DNA of 64,000 nucleotides. It comes from Turnera subulata. Taxonomy: Eukaryota > Streptophyta > Magnoliopsida > Malpighiales > Passifloraceae. Under the pieces are notes generated by a model that saw only the letters and a program-made list of their open reading frames with translations, was not told the origin of the DNA and made no database searches. The position numbers were made by a program, and so were the translations under genes. Where the stretch lies: assembly GCA_028386065.3 (NCBI GenBank), contig JAKUCV010002500.1:325200-389199 (forward strand), in the 5' to 3' direction. Below, piece after piece: positions 1-10,119 of the stretch (position 1 is its first letter; every line of letters starts with the position of its first letter).

Positions 1-68
1 ATTTTATAAATATAGGGAGATGTGAGGAGGAGGAGGAAAGGAAGTGCAGGAGGAGTTTGTTGTTCTAT

Positions 69-2531
69 CTAGAGGCGATGTAGAAGCAGATGAGCACCGT
101 GTTGTGGTTGAAGAGTAATGATAGCGTGAGGAGCATGGGTGTAGGATGGGCCAAGCTGGAAGCAATAATTCCTTAAGATCAAAGCCAATGCTATCTTGGC
201 TTCTACCATTGCAAAGTTGAGTCCAATGCATATGCGAGGACCCCATCCGAATGGGAAGAAGCAAACTTGGTTCTTTGTTGCTTTCGCCACTCCTTCCATA
301 AACCTTTCGGGTTTGAATTCTGATGCATCCTCCCCCCATATCTCAGGATCTCGGTGGATCAAAATCGTTGGCAATGCAACCTGCACTCCCCCTGGTAACA
401 CCGCATCTCCAACCTTTATATCCTTAGGAACTTCCCTCCCAATCAACACCACTGGTGGGTATAACCTCAGAACCTCATTCAAGATCATCGTCACCTGTAA
501 CCAGTACCATCAACTATCATTCAAAATATTTGATGCTTCCATAATTATTATATTCATTTAAAGAAACTAATTCTTACGGAAAACTTGCATGAATGATACC
601 ATTGGCCCGCCGGCCGGCTTGTAGCGCATTGGTATAGCTAGGAGTACAATGGAAGACTACTTACAACTTTGAGCTGATTTAAGCCATCAAAATCTGGTTC
701 CTTGTCACCAAACACCTCCAATATCTCCTCTCTGGCTCGGGTTTGCCAAATTTGATGGTGGCCCAGCAGAATCATCGTCCAAACAAGCAAAACCGAGGTG
801 GTCTCCTGCCCAGCAAAATAAAACAGCTTGCACTCCTCAATCACATCTTTACTACTCATCCCTGCAGCCTTCTTCTTGTTGCTTTGTTCTCGTATTTCTC
901 TGTAATTGGATTCCACCAGTAGACCCAACACGTCACCGTTGATGTTGTCACCTCTTCCATGGATTGATTCCTCTCTTTTCTTGATCACTGGCTTAAGCAG
1001 CTCTTCTATTTCCTTGTAATTTGCCTTTATCCTGTTATTAGTCTTGGTTGGCACAAACCTACACGCAATCCATGAATGCATGTATTTTTTGGTGTTACAA
1101 TTCAAAAGAGAAGAAGAAAATGCAATGAAGCTAGCATATCCCAGAAATCGAGCAACTTAAATATAAATGTTGGTCGACATCATACCAAAATGAACATGAA
1201 TGTTTTCACAAATCCAAACCCATATGTTTCTCTAATTACTGTAAAACAACTGATATGCATAACCAAAGGAAAAGATTGCACTGCACGATTCGTATATTTT
1301 TATTAGTAATTATGAAATTATAAGCTCTGATTTTTCTTAATAATAAGGAATTACCTCCACCCTGGTAGATACCCTGATTGCAGAGCCTGAATGACGAGTA
1401 CAGTTTGTTCTTTAAGGAGATCAAATATCCTTTTGCCTTCTTCATAATTGCTTCCAAATGCAGCTCGAGCAATGACATCGCATGTCAAGTTTTGAAGAAA
1501 AGGCCAAACGTCTATTTCGCAGGATCCTTCTTTCGGTATCAACTCTTCCCAAGTCTTAATCATCTCGTTACAGCTTTGGTTAAGTATAGGAGTCATAAGC
1601 TGCAACGTTAAAAAGAAGACAAACAAATTCTGAGTTTTAATCTCGGGAAAACATGCATTAACACAGAATGTTTTTAATCAAAGTAACGGATAAAAAAAAA
1701 GGTTGCAACTTATGCATCTAACCAGAAAAGAACACTACGTACGACCAATTAAAAAAAAAGAAAAAAGAAAAATCTGTAACTCAATAGAAGATAAAGCCAC
1801 ATTCACCTTCAACTTCTCCAGATGGAAAGCTGGGTTGACAATCTTTCTATGGTTAGCCCATTTTTCCCCGTCATAACTTGCCAGCCCAGTTACTAGGTAC
1901 TTGATATAGGGGTTGGAATTCGCTGTCCTCTGGAAATCATTTATCTTTGTAAATACTTCTTTAACATGTTCAGGGTTCTGGATGTTCACCCTTGGCTTTG
2001 GCGCCATCCATGTAAAAGAGTTCTTACCTGCAATATTATATTATATTATACATAATAATGGGTGAGAAAGAATGGTGAAATAACGATGAAGGAAACAGAA
2101 AAGAAAAACAAAGGAGAAGAGAAAGAAAGAAAAAGAGTGACATGATCATGATGGAGTGAAATTAATAAAGAGCAGAAAGCATGATCATGAACTATAGTGA
2201 GGCAACCGTTCAAAAAAAAAAAACTATAGTGAGGCAGAGGGTGAGGCACAGACAGACCGTATTCTTGGAAGGTTTGGTGAAGGAAGGGGATGACACGAGG
2301 GATGATGTCATCGGAGAGGGGGATAGGCCTGGAGCGGGCTTGTTGAGTGAGGGTGGCATTCTCCCGGAGGTCTCCAGCCAAGAACCTGTATGGCCTGCCA
2401 TGGAAACCTTGTTGCCTCAGAAGCCTTTCCAGCTTCCTGGGCCTCAACCAGAGAGAGTTCAGCAGCCTCCATGCCCAGGTAGTAGTAACTATAACAACCA
2501 CAATAACAACAAGTGAATGAAATACTTCCAT
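69..2531 (-). CDS. CYP72A: Cytochrome P450, CYP72A subfamily, five exons, apparently intact
   Basis: Predicted ER-anchored haem monooxygenase. Exons read on the minus strand: 2258-2531, 1807-2027, 1355-1599, 665-1058, 69-494. Every intron is GT-AG, phases join cleanly, and the total is 1,560 bases (519 residues), the usual CYP72 length. The start at 2529-2531 (MEVFHSLV) is followed by a hydrophobic anchor and then a basic, proline-poor hinge. Exon 4 holds the oxygen-binding I-helix motif AGQETT; exon 5 holds the K-helix ExxR (NEVLR), the PERF motif (KPERF) and the haem-cysteine loop [10 protein letters not shown]. The C-terminus ([14 protein letters not shown]) is typical of CYP72A. Known family members act on terpenoids such as triterpene saponins, secologanin-type iridoids or gibberellins; the substrate cannot be read from sequence. 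No stop or frameshift was found. The neighbouring DNA is transposon-rich, and no pathway partner is visible. Confidence 0.95.
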
Positions 2532-3174
2532 TATTATTAAATAAATACTTTCCACAAAAACAATCTTCAACAACACACACAGAGGTCAGGAAATTAATTA
2601 AAGAGAAAATAATATAAAAAAGAGTATGATGAATGATGATGAGGTGATGTGTTTCTCGTTCTCTTCTTTTTTTCCTTTTTTTTTTTTTTTGCAAAGCGCA
2701 GAGTGGGTGAGACAGATATATTATGTAGGAAGCCCAAGTCCCCCCCTAATGTGATGCTGGATGGAAGCCTCCTCCTGGCTTGACTTTAAGATTCAATAAA
2801 ACCTGTGGCTCATGTTTGTTGCGGATGCCTCGAAGTGGATGAACCCACGTACGTACAAATCCCCTTCAACTTGTCTTGTCTGGCTCTGTTCCGCTTCCAA
2901 AGCCATAACAATAATAGAACAAACATGGACCCTCATCCTTCAGAAAATACAAACCCACTCGTGTGACTCAACCTCTTTGCTTGTCTCCCTTATACCACCA
3001 CCCACACGGCAACACCACCACCACCCCATTTGATAGTCGATATCAAACCCGTAAGGCCGTAACTCATCACTCATCAGCATTTGGCCTCCAACCTACTGAC
3101 TTGTGTAGGTTGCATATGAGTCGAGCAGTCCTAATTTCCTTCGTAACTACTTAGACATTTAAACACCTACTATT
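2532..3174. other. Intergenic region upstream of CYP72A
   Basis: No supported gene. It holds the P450 5' leader and promoter, a T-rich homopyrimidine run near 2664-2690, and unremarkable sequence up to the Copia LTR. Short ORFs here show no recognisable domain. Confidence 0.5.
2606..2620 (-). promoter_or_regulatory. Candidate TATA box of the CYP72A gene
   Basis: On the minus strand an AT-rich TTTTTATATTATTTT stretch lies about 80 bases upstream of the P450 start codon, a reasonable TATA position for a short leader. It is supported only by composition and spacing. Confidence 0.3.
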
Positions 3175-3675
3175 TGTTATAAATATATTATGGTGAATGT
3201 CATTGTTACCATCTGGTAAAATTTACTTTTACCATATCCGAATTTACTCCCGGTAAATACATTATTCATACATCAAATTTCTATTTGGAATTATCTCTTT
3301 GGCTAATAATTCTCCATGATTCCATTTGTCATAATCCTAATATCTTCTTCCTTTACCTAACATCCCTTTGATTTTATCCTTTTAAATTAATCATACTTAT
3401 TTGTTTTTATCCTCCCATTTCCAACTATAAATACACCTTCATTCCTTCACTTTCATATACTTACATCCTACCATAAGATTACTCTCTTCATTTCCATACA
3501 GATACACCTCTCCTCTCCATCTCCCTTCATCTATATTTTATTAATCTTCATTATTACTATTACTATCAAAGTTGTATTATTACTATTAATGGTGTATTAC
3601 TTCCATCAAGGTTAGATTATTACCTTGATCAAGCTTGTATCATTCCATCAAGAAGTGAATTTCTCTCCCAATTTT
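3175..3675 (+). repeat. 5' LTR of the Copia element, followed by a primer-site-like motif
   Basis: It begins TGTTATAAATA and matches 8906-9373 closely over its first roughly 460 bases. It is followed near 3678 by TTATAACACGTTATCAGCAC, which resembles a degenerate initiator-Met tRNA primer site (TATCAG core). The exact 3' end is uncertain: shared sequence stops at TTGTATCA, but the primer site lies about 45 bases further on, so the 3' LTR may be truncated. Confidence 0.8.
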
Positions 3676-3789
3676 ATAACACGTTATCAGCACAAGTCTC
3701 TACTTCATTAAGGTATTTATTTCTAAAACTTTTCTTATTACTACTTTCATCCTTTCTATATATGTTATATATTCTTTATTATTATGCTA

Positions 3790-3975
3790 TATATTACTGT
3801 TGAAAGATTTATCGAGTAAACATATTTTATATTTTTATTTAAATTATGATTAGGCTATTAAAAGGCCCGTGTATTAGTATGATATATTATATATTACTGC
3901 TGAAAGATTTATCGAGTAAGCATATTTTATGTTTTTATTTAAATTATGATTGGGCTATTAAAAGGCCCATTGCAT
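3790..3975 (+). repeat. Tandem duplication of about 105 bp in the Copia leader
   Basis: A block starting GAAAGATTTATCGAGTAA and ending in GGCTATTAAAAGGCCC occurs twice in direct order (about 3800-3870 and 3903-3975) with few differences. It lies in the untranslated leader of the decayed element and shows no coding potential. Confidence 0.75.
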
Positions 3976-4955
3976 TTAATTTTTTGCTTTAATTTCATTT
4001 ATATTTTGCTTGGGCTCATACAAGGCCCATCACATTTAATTTGCATTTATTTATTTTTAATTGGGCTAATTAATAATAGGCCCATGATTATTTATTTTAT
4101 TTAAGTCTTTCGTTTCCTTAATTTTGGAATTATGTTAATGTTACAAATATTGGAAGCCCTTAAAATTTTCGGAAGAAATTTGTTATGGGCATTGAATGCA
4201 TTTAAATGCAAATCGTCTCGAAGACGCAATAAAAGAGAATATAAAGCAAAGACTGGAGGTCTTACTGCTAAAAGATCCCGCAGATCTTTGAGGAAAATTG
4301 AAGAAAAATATGCCCACCAGAAGATGGATATTATACGACCACCAGAAGATGGATATTATTCTTGCTTACCCTGAAGGCGCAAGTCATTTTTTTTTTTATT
4401 GAAAGCTTTTGCTTTATGTTCTGTTTAATTATTATTTGTTATATTCTATTTTATTATGTTTACTTTACTGTTATTGTAATCGTTTGTAGAATAACGGCTC
4501 AGGCATTTGTCCTGGAGACAATGCAAGTTGACATCCAAGGGGGAGAGTTATATGTGTGGATGTCAACTAATTTACATAACATGTACAATCTCAAAAATGA
4601 GAAAAAGATTTATACGCTCCAGAAGAGCATAAGTTTGAATATGTTCTTGAAGAACGCATACTTTACTGTGATCTAGAAGATCATATATTTACGCTCTGGA
4701 AGAGCAAATACTCTTGAAAAGTACAGAAACTCCCACTTACAGTAATAAAAGAAATTATTATGGATCCCGTCAGATTGACTCTGCTCTATTTCCTGAAGCG
4801 AATAAGACAGTATAATTAATTGTGCCTGTGGCCGTGAATGAGATTATAATGGCAAGGCTAAGGGAAAACATACATATTATTATTGCATAATGGATCCATA
4901 ACTAGAGAACATTCACAAAGAGGAATTATTCTCATACATAAGTTGAAATAATTAT
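3976..4955. other. Copia leader/gag-region remnant, no surviving ORF
   Basis: AT-rich sequence with repeated TGGGCT...AGGCCCA inverted motifs (near 4010-4085). A second purine tract, CAAGGGGGAGAG, near 4537 resembles the element's own 3' polypurine tract. No domain could be recognised. Confidence 0.5.
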
Positions 4956-5627
4956 TTATCTGTTGGGTACAACATTGACTCTAAAACTCTGAGCCTCGTT
5001 GTTGATGTTGACCCTAACACTGTCTTTTCAGGAGAACCACATGCCACCCATATTGTTTTCTCCAGGTATCTCAAACCGATTCGTTGCAGGAAAACGGAGT
5101 GGGATTACACCATGATTTTCTCCTGCTTGCCACAAAGTCTCAGTAATCAGTACCATGTTGGGCTTGTACTGATTCTTTAGATCCCTTAAGGTACGCACAA
5201 AATCTTGGGACCTTTTGCAATTCCATAGTAGAAGTCGTACCTTAGGCCATGTAGGTGGTAACCCAGTCACCCTTGGGACGCTCCGAGCCATCATGGAAAC
5301 CTGATAATAACTGCTTTGATTTAAAATTTGACATGAAGGCTCTAGTTGAAATTCCTACAGTCTATCAGATATGAAACACATAATAGAGTTAGCCGAGCTA
5401 TAAAAGGAAGCCCTTAGATTGCTTTGGTCCTCTAGGAAGAATGTTTCTTCTATAGGAGTTACAGAAAACCTAGATGAATAAAGTTCATCAACAAACACTA
5501 AACGAGGAATTCTCGCCAGATCATTCGGTAATTCCTCTTGCTGCTCATTCACCATGCTATAAGCTAACCTATTCATTCTTCCTAGAGAGGCACCCTCAAC
5601 AAAGAAAGTAGTACCTGGGGAAGGCAT
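4956..5627 (-). pseudogene. Unrecognised ORF family, copy 1: novel N-terminal domain plus truncated LINE-type endonuclease
   Basis: A continuous 224-codon reading frame from ATG (5625-5627) to TAA (4956-4958), with two internal stops, at codons 91 (TAG, 5355-5357) and 200 (TGA, 5028-5030). Residues 1 to about 115 (motifs FFVEGASLGR, NRLAYSM, LVFVDELYSSRF, EETFFLED) match no family I know. From about residue 137 it reads like the start of a LINE endonuclease: RLLLWNC, then KPNMVLITET and GGMWFS. Only about the first third of that fold is present. A second copy at 57672-58354 has the same start, the same end, and sense codons where this one has stops. Upstream (near 5680 on the minus strand) is a TATAAG box and an A-rich leader. 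It lies antisense inside a Copia element. Function unknown. Confidence 0.75.
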
Positions 5628-6084
5628 TTTTCTTGTCTTGTTGAGTTTTCTGCATCTTTCTATCTCAATCGCCTCCCCTTCTTATAGTCTGAGATTAGAC
5701 AGCTAGGTGTCAGTTTTTCAAATGTGGACCCTTTTTCTGACTCCGAAAAGATCCAGAAGATTTTTTGGTAATTAAAAACTTTGCATTATTTGTCAGTAAA
5801 CTCCAAAGATTTTCAATCTTTGAAGTTTTGCTTTTGGAAAAGTTTGCCACTACTTTAATTATTGCTCAATAATTCTGATCTTTTTCGACATGAGTGGCAG
5901 AAATAAGCCTAAAACTGACACACGTATTGCAGCCTGAAGCTAGCAATTGAGTAACTGAAACTTACCATATCCAGCCAGAAGCCGGAATGCACTAGCCTGA
6001 AGCTCGCAATTTTTAAGTGTTTAAATACACAGTTTGCACAGCTCGAAGTTGAGATCAACTAGAAGTTGATTATTGGATATCTTG
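5628..6084. other. Upstream region of the unknown ORF within the Copia element
   Basis: It contains a TATA-like CTATAAGAAGG on the minus strand about 55 bases upstream of the ORF start at 5627. Otherwise it is decayed Copia interior with a repeated CCTGAAGCTAGCAATT-type phrase (near 5934 and 5996). No gene is supported. Confidence 0.4.
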
Positions 6085-7330
6085 TTTGGCATGACCGGTT
6101 GGGCCATCCCGGATCAATAATGATGCACGACATTTATTCTTGGTTATTTATTGAAAAACCAGAATTTTTTACAATCAATCAATTTCCATGTGTTAGTTTG
6201 CTGCGAAAATTAATTGTTTGGCCTTCCTAAGAAGAGGTTGGCCTAGAATCACCAGCAATTTTGGGAATAATTCAGGGACATGTACACGGACTGATAAATC
6301 TGCCGTGTTGACCATCTAGGTAATTTTTTTATGATGCATCGACTAGATGGTCTATTGTGTGATGCAAGTTGGCATTGTGCGCACTTATTTTAATGATTAA
6401 GCCACTTGCGGGTACATATCCCTACTTATGTTATTAGACTATATATCTAGATAATGCTGGTATATTTCTTCAATAGAAAATATATATCATTGACAATAAA
6501 CCCAAAAAGATCTGGGCAAACATTTCCAATTGATTGCAGGACCATTGTTAATGAAATATTGCTGTTTGAGAAATTGGTATTTTTACATGCAGCAGCACTT
6601 GCGTGCATCAAGCCAACAAGTTATCATAAGGTCTCCCTATTTAATTGGTTCATGGTCACGAACCTAGTAACTCCCATCTTCGGACCGTTGGTTGTATAGT
6701 ATATAATGCTCCACCACAGTATAGTAAAATTGGTCCTTAAAGAAGACTGGGAATATATGTTGTGTATGTTGGGTATGAATCTCCATAAATCATTGACTAG
6801 TGATTGGAGATTTGTTTATTGTTAATTTGATAAAAGAGTTTACCCGACATCAGGGGGAGAAAATAAGCAGCTGGATCAATATATTATTGAAATGTTATTC
6901 AATGCTTAGTTTTGATCCTCAAATGAATTCGTATGAACCTGAAGTTCAGAAGATGATTCATTTGCAAAATATTCTGTCAATTGCCAGACACATAAAGTGA
7001 CCAAATCTTATATACCAGCTGCAAATACTCCTGTTCAAATTAATGTTCCAGAAGAACAAGTATAATATGCAAATGAATCTAAAGTATGCCAGAAGCATAG
7101 AATATACTCGGTTCCAAAAGAAAACAAAATTCTCGATAGAGAAAAAGGAGCAAAGAGATAATGTGGCCCCAGTAAGAAAATAAGACCTCCAGTAGAGGTT
7201 CATATTAAAAGTCCTCAAGAAGAGAAAAATCCTCCAGAAGAGGTTTTTCTGACAAAATTGATAAAGTTCCAGAAGTAACTCAGGTACCTGAAATAAATGA
7301 GTATGATGAGATCTCAACTACAGTGTCAGA
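6085..7330 (+). pseudogene. Copia GAG-pre-integrase and integrase remnant
   Basis: Translated fragments in shifting frames follow the Copia pol order. Near 6088-6125 a WHDRLGHPGSIMMHD segment marks GAG-pre-integrase. Near 6570-6640 FLHAAALACIKPTSYHK is from the integrase core end. At 6800-7000 GDLF...EPEVQKMIHLQNI and then TKSYIPAANTP mark the integrase-RT connection. Several frameshifts and deletions separate them, so no functional protein is possible. Confidence 0.85.
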
Positions 7331-7379
7331 AATAAGATGGAACCGACGTGAAATAACCGTCGACGGAATACTATTTTTA

Positions 7380-8300
7380 TTTATTTTATATAGCGCTAAA
7401 TATTTTGAAATAAAATGAGGATCATGAACCTACATCTATTGATGAATGTAGGCGCAGTATGATTGGCCAAATTGAGAAACATGAATAAGCCTGCGTTAGA
7501 ATCGCTTATGAAGCGAGATATTTTCCGGACCCGTAGTCCGTTGTGAAGCAAGATACTATCCGGACCTGTAGTCCGTACACCAAATGGTGTGGAACCAGTC
7601 GATTGAAAATGAGTATTTGTGCGAAAAGAGAATTATAATAGAGAGATACAAAGCACGGCTTATCGCACAAGGTTTTACTCAAACGACTTGGTATTAATTG
7701 TGAGGAGATAGATATACTCCCCTGTGGTGGATGCAATTATTTTTGGTAAGTCTGGCATAATGTGAAAAGAATTAGAGACACATCAAATGGATGCTGTTAC
7801 AACCTACATCTGTGGATCCATAAGTCATGACATATACACGAGAATCCTTGAAGGATTCACGTTGCCTGAATCAACTAATTCCCGGGATATATATATTCAA
7901 TTAAACTAAATTGATCTTTACATGGTTTGAGCCAATTTGGATATGTGATGTATAATTATTCTTGCATATATGCTCTATGTGTTTTATTTAATCAGTATAT
8001 GTGTGAATTTATTATTATTGTTGCTTATGTTTATGATTTAGATCTATATGTGAAGTTTTTATTATTTTTGTGATCTGAATACTATTGGAACTCCTGAAGA
8101 AGTTTCCAAATCCGTGCTATATTTAAGGAAAAAGTTTAAGATAAAAAATTTTGAAAAGATTAGAATAATCGATTGGTCTTGAAGTACCACATCACACTGC
8201 AATTTATCTTGCTAGTAACATAAAGCCTGAAGCTTTTGCTATAAATTTATTTGCAAAATATAATTTTGCTCTTACGCATTTATATTGCAATATAATATAT
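7380..8300 (+). pseudogene. Copia reverse transcriptase remnant
   Basis: Scattered phrases survive in different frames: EPTSIDECR near 7428, YKARLIAQGFTQ near 7650, YSPVVDAI near 7715, and a later GTPEEVSKS-type phrase near 8090. The YVDD catalytic region is not intact. Assignment rests on their order and position before RNase H. Confidence 0.75.
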
Positions 8301-8356
8301 AAATACATATTCTATTATTTTGGTATATGGAATTATTTTAACCTTGTGAGGTCAAG

Positions 8357-8776
8357 GTGCATCTAGTTGGTTTTGCAGATATAGGTCTTTTATTTGATCC
8401 ACATAAAGCACAGGCAGATACATCAAGTATCGTGGTGACCAGAAAACAAAGTATCGTTGTTGCCTCTTCAAATAATGGAGAAATTGTGTTCATACATGAA
8501 GTTAGTCGAGAATGTGCTTGGCTAAGATCGATGATGCAGTATTGTCAAGATTCATATGGATTAGTTAGCAAGGAAGATGTTCCAACGACGATTTATGAAG
8601 ATAATGATAGCTGCATTGCCCAATTGAAGGGAGGATACATCAAGAATCATTCAAGTAATAATCTGGCAGATATATTTACAAAAGCAGTTCCTACTACAAC
8701 TTTTGAAGAATTGATGAAGAGGATTGGTTTATGGAGGATTCCAGATATCAAGGGATGCCAAAATCAGGGGGAGTAG
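8357..8776 (+). pseudogene. Copia RNase H remnant
   Basis: A 139-codon open stretch with Copia RNase H phrases: VGFADIGLLFDPHKAQ, EVSRECAWLRSM, TIYEDNDSCIAQLKGGYIK, then NLADIFTKAVP. Family members normally have about 35 further residues between GGYIK and NLAD, so an in-frame deletion has removed part of the domain. The stop lies just before the polypurine tract at 8897-8905. Confidence 0.88.
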
Positions 8777-8905
8777 AATACGCACTGCACTCTTTTTTTC
8801 CTTCACCAAGTTTTTGTCCCACTGGGTTTTTCTTGGTAAGGTTTTTAACGAGGCAGTACTTCCTAAGCGTATTCTATCTAAAGTGCAATGACATTCAAGG
8901 GGGAG

Positions 8906-9373
8906 TGTTATAAATAAATTATGGTGAATGTCATTGTTACCATCCGGTAAAACTCATTTTTACCATACCCGAATTTACCCCCGGTAAATACATTACCCAT
9001 ACACCAAACTTCTACTTGGAATTATCTCTTTGTCTAATTATCCTTCATAATTCCATTTGTCATAATCTTAATATCATCTTCCTTTACCTAACATCCCTTT
9101 GATTTTATCTTTTTAAATTAATCATACTTATTTGTTTTTATCCTCCCATTTCCAACTATAAATACCCCTTCATTCTTTCACTTTCATATACTTACATCCT
9201 ACCATAAGATTACTCTCTTCATTTCCATACACATACACCTCTCCTCTCCATCTCCCTTCATCTACATTTTATTAATCTTCATTATTACTATTACTATTAA
9301 AGTTATATTATTACTATTGATGGTGTATTACTTCCATCAAGATTAGATTATTACCTTGATCAAGCTTGTATCA
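8906..9373 (+). repeat. 3' LTR of the Copia element
   Basis: It starts TGTTATAAATAAATT right after AAGGGGGAG (8897-8905) and parallels the 5' LTR to TTGTATCA. It may be truncated at its end relative to the 5' copy (see that entry). Confidence 0.82.
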
Positions 9374-10119
9374 TAGCTAAATTATCCGCTGCTCTATTAG
9401 CATTTCTATGCACATAGGAAAAAGAAAACTCAATTAACCTCTGCTTTTGCTTTTGCTATTGCTATTGTCTAGCTAGCCATAAGAAATTGAATTATGCATT
9501 GGAAACCAAAAAGAAAAACAAACAAACAAACACTTGGCACCACAGTTGTTGCGTGTTTACAACGGTTGTGATTTCTTGACGTCTTGAAAGTACTTTATAT
9601 GGATGGACTAGTCAAAAAGATGACAAGAAAAAGCTCTCGTCATTTCCTCAAAAACGTCAAATGTCACCACAGTTGGAGGTTGAAGACAAAGAAACTGGAG
9701 ATGGAGCTACTCTACTACTTCCCTTGAATTTGTAAGACAATAAATATCTGTTCTTCTCCCAAGAGGAAAAGGAATTTCACGTCACGAAACAAATACTAAC
9801 AAATAGGGTGTGAAACACCCAGGATCTCACACTCGGTCCAAGTCGTGGAATGCACAACCAAAAGCACAAATTAGAAATAATAACTTAGAACAAGACCACT
9901 TATATTCAGACACCAAAAAGGTTTCCTTCTTTATTATCTCTTCCGTTTCTCTTTGCTGTTAGTTATTTCGTGAACAAAGACTTTAGTTATTGGTACATTT
10001 GCTACCCATAAAGGGCCACCAAAGCATCATATCAACATGCAGCAGCGCCGACCTCCAGATTCCAAATCAACTGTGCTACAGAGACCATAAACACCAATCG
10101 GGGAGCCAAAGAAGGTTGT
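9374..10119. other. Intergenic region and ETHE1 3' untranslated region
   Basis: No ORF or repeat is supported. The part nearest 10119 is presumably the 3' untranslated region of the minus-strand ETHE1 gene; AT-rich stretches near 9860-9900 could serve as polyadenylation signals, but no specific site can be assigned. Confidence 0.45.

Larger units (their letters stand above)
3175..9373 (+). mobile_element. Degenerate Ty1/Copia LTR retrotransposon
   Basis: Two homologous LTRs (3175 on, and 8906-9373) bracket a 5.2-kb interior. Reading along the plus strand, it has the remains of GAG-pre-integrase (WHDRLGHPGS-type motif near 6088), integrase, RT and RNase H, and ends with the purine tract AAGGGGGAG directly before the 3' LTR. 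Domain order (integrase before RT) is diagnostic of Copia. All domains are riddled with stops, frameshifts and deletions, and no gag ORF survives. It also carries a foreign antisense ORF at 4956-5627. No matching target duplication could be found beside the LTRs, in keeping with age or a truncated 3' LTR. Confidence 0.88.

Noticed and set aside
602..620. GC-rich palindromic stretch GGCCCGCCGGCCGGC as a regulatory site
   Set aside because: It lies in CYP72A intron 4 as an isolated 15-base stretch; no supporting context.
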